The position numbers and the translations under genes are program-made. From Clostridium pasteurianum BC1 (lineage in GTDB: Bacteria > Bacillota > Clostridia > Clostridiales > Clostridiaceae), in the NCBI RefSeq assembly GCF_000389635.1, contig NC_021182.1, positions 1,674,001-1,738,000 on the forward strand: 64,000 bases of DNA, in the 5' to 3' direction. Under the pieces are notes generated by a model that did not search any database, was not told the DNA's origin, and saw nothing but the letters and a program-made list of their open reading frames with translations. This document shows, piece by piece, positions 63,901 through 64,000 of this stretch. Numbering within the stretch: position 1 is the first letter of the stretch; each line of letters begins with the position of its first letter.

Positions 63901-64000
63901 ATGGAAAATAATAATTTAAATAGTCATCATACGGAAAACATGATTATATTAATAATTTTAGGGGCTTTAATATTAACTTTCTTAGCAATAACAAGCTTAC
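63901..64000 (+). CDS. Start of a membrane protein, possibly the coupling protein (cut by window end)
   Basis: AAAGGAGTG precedes ATG 63901. The 33 visible residues (MENNNLNSHHTENMIILIIL...) are a polar start followed by one hydrophobic helix. A VirD4/TraG coupling protein would fit the place in the cluster and the N-terminal anchor, but the ATPase part is outside the window. Confidence 0.4.
   Translation, partial: MENNNLNSHHTENMIILIILGALILTFLAITSL

Larger units (their letters stand above)
46205..64000 (+). mobile_element. Integrative conjugative element at tRNA-Glu (left part)
   Basis: The element starts at the 3' end of tRNA-Glu and runs past the window end. It contains a tyrosine integrase, an XRE/ImmA control switch, ParM/ParR-like partition, a Rep gene with iterons, VirB2-, VirB3-, VirB4- and VirB6-like transfer proteins, a CwlT-like hydrolase and the start of a possible coupling protein. 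There are no capsid or tail genes, so it is not a prophage. The right attachment site and the relaxase are not in view. Confidence 0.88.

Noticed and set aside
46205-64000. Prophage
   Set aside because: The repressor, ImmA and rep genes are phage-like, but there are no capsid, terminase or tail genes, and VirB4-, VirB6- and CwlT-like transfer genes are present.

Overview
The window is AT-rich chromosomal DNA (roughly 30% GC by eye) from a spore-forming Firmicute, most likely Clostridium sensu stricto. The grounds are the tig-clpP-clpX-lonB-lonA-engB gene order, frequent TTG and GTG starts behind strong AGGAGG sites, a T-box and S-box leaders, the spore-type LonB, a possible spore-core protein, and oxygen-defence genes of anaerobes (an FprA flavodiiron protein and a PerR/Fur regulator). 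The species cannot be fixed from the sequence alone.

Bases 1-7850 hold protein quality control: the end of trigger factor, ClpP, ClpX, the membrane-anchored LonB, LonA, and the ribosome-assembly GTPase EngB. Bases 8.2-24 kb hold envelope and housekeeping genes: a membrane-anchored protein, a Fur-family regulator with an operator in its own promoter, a PIN-PhoH ATPase, and a tandemly duplicated pair (NAGPA-domain protein plus a membrane-anchored partner; the first partner is frameshifted). They continue with an S2P protease, trmB, two tandem RodA/FtsW-like proteins with duplicated promoters, a YmfI-like reductase, a membrane-bound inactive-looking metallo-beta-lactamase fold protein and a DUF2156 protein. 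Bases 24-46 kb hold a gamma-SASP-like spore protein, hydrolases, a macrodomain-acetyltransferase operon, an isoleucine-type T-box with ilvA, two successive SAM-I riboswitches before metI-metC, a carbonic anhydrase, two HelD-type RNA polymerase-recycling helicases, TspO, BirA, a sugar-nucleotide reductase, FprA, arginase, a probable 6S RNA and tRNA-Glu.

Two families of short dispersed repeats run through the chromosomal part. Family A is a 110-180 bp, strongly base-paired element with about six copies. Its helices are kept while their sequence changes. One copy overlaps the end of a helicase gene, one sits between the S-box terminator and metI, and one is inserted into a family B element. Family B is about 75-85 bp with ends resembling TTAGGCAT/ATGCCTAA, like a MITE.

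From the 3' end of tRNA-Glu (46204) to the end of the window lies an integrative conjugative element whose far end is not seen. It carries a tyrosine integrase next to the tRNA, an ImmA-type protease and XRE repressor with an operator array, a possible Xis, and plasmid-like maintenance genes: an actin-like ParM, a centromere-like repeat tract, a ParR-like protein, and a Rep protein whose gene contains iterons and an A-rich stretch. A type IV secretion module follows: VirB2-like, VirB6-like, PrgI/VirB3-like, VirB4, a CwlT-like cell-wall hydrolase, and the start of a possible coupling protein. The virB4 gene is split by a complete 2.3 kb group II intron with its reverse transcriptase. Its exons join in frame between the Walker A and Walker B motifs.
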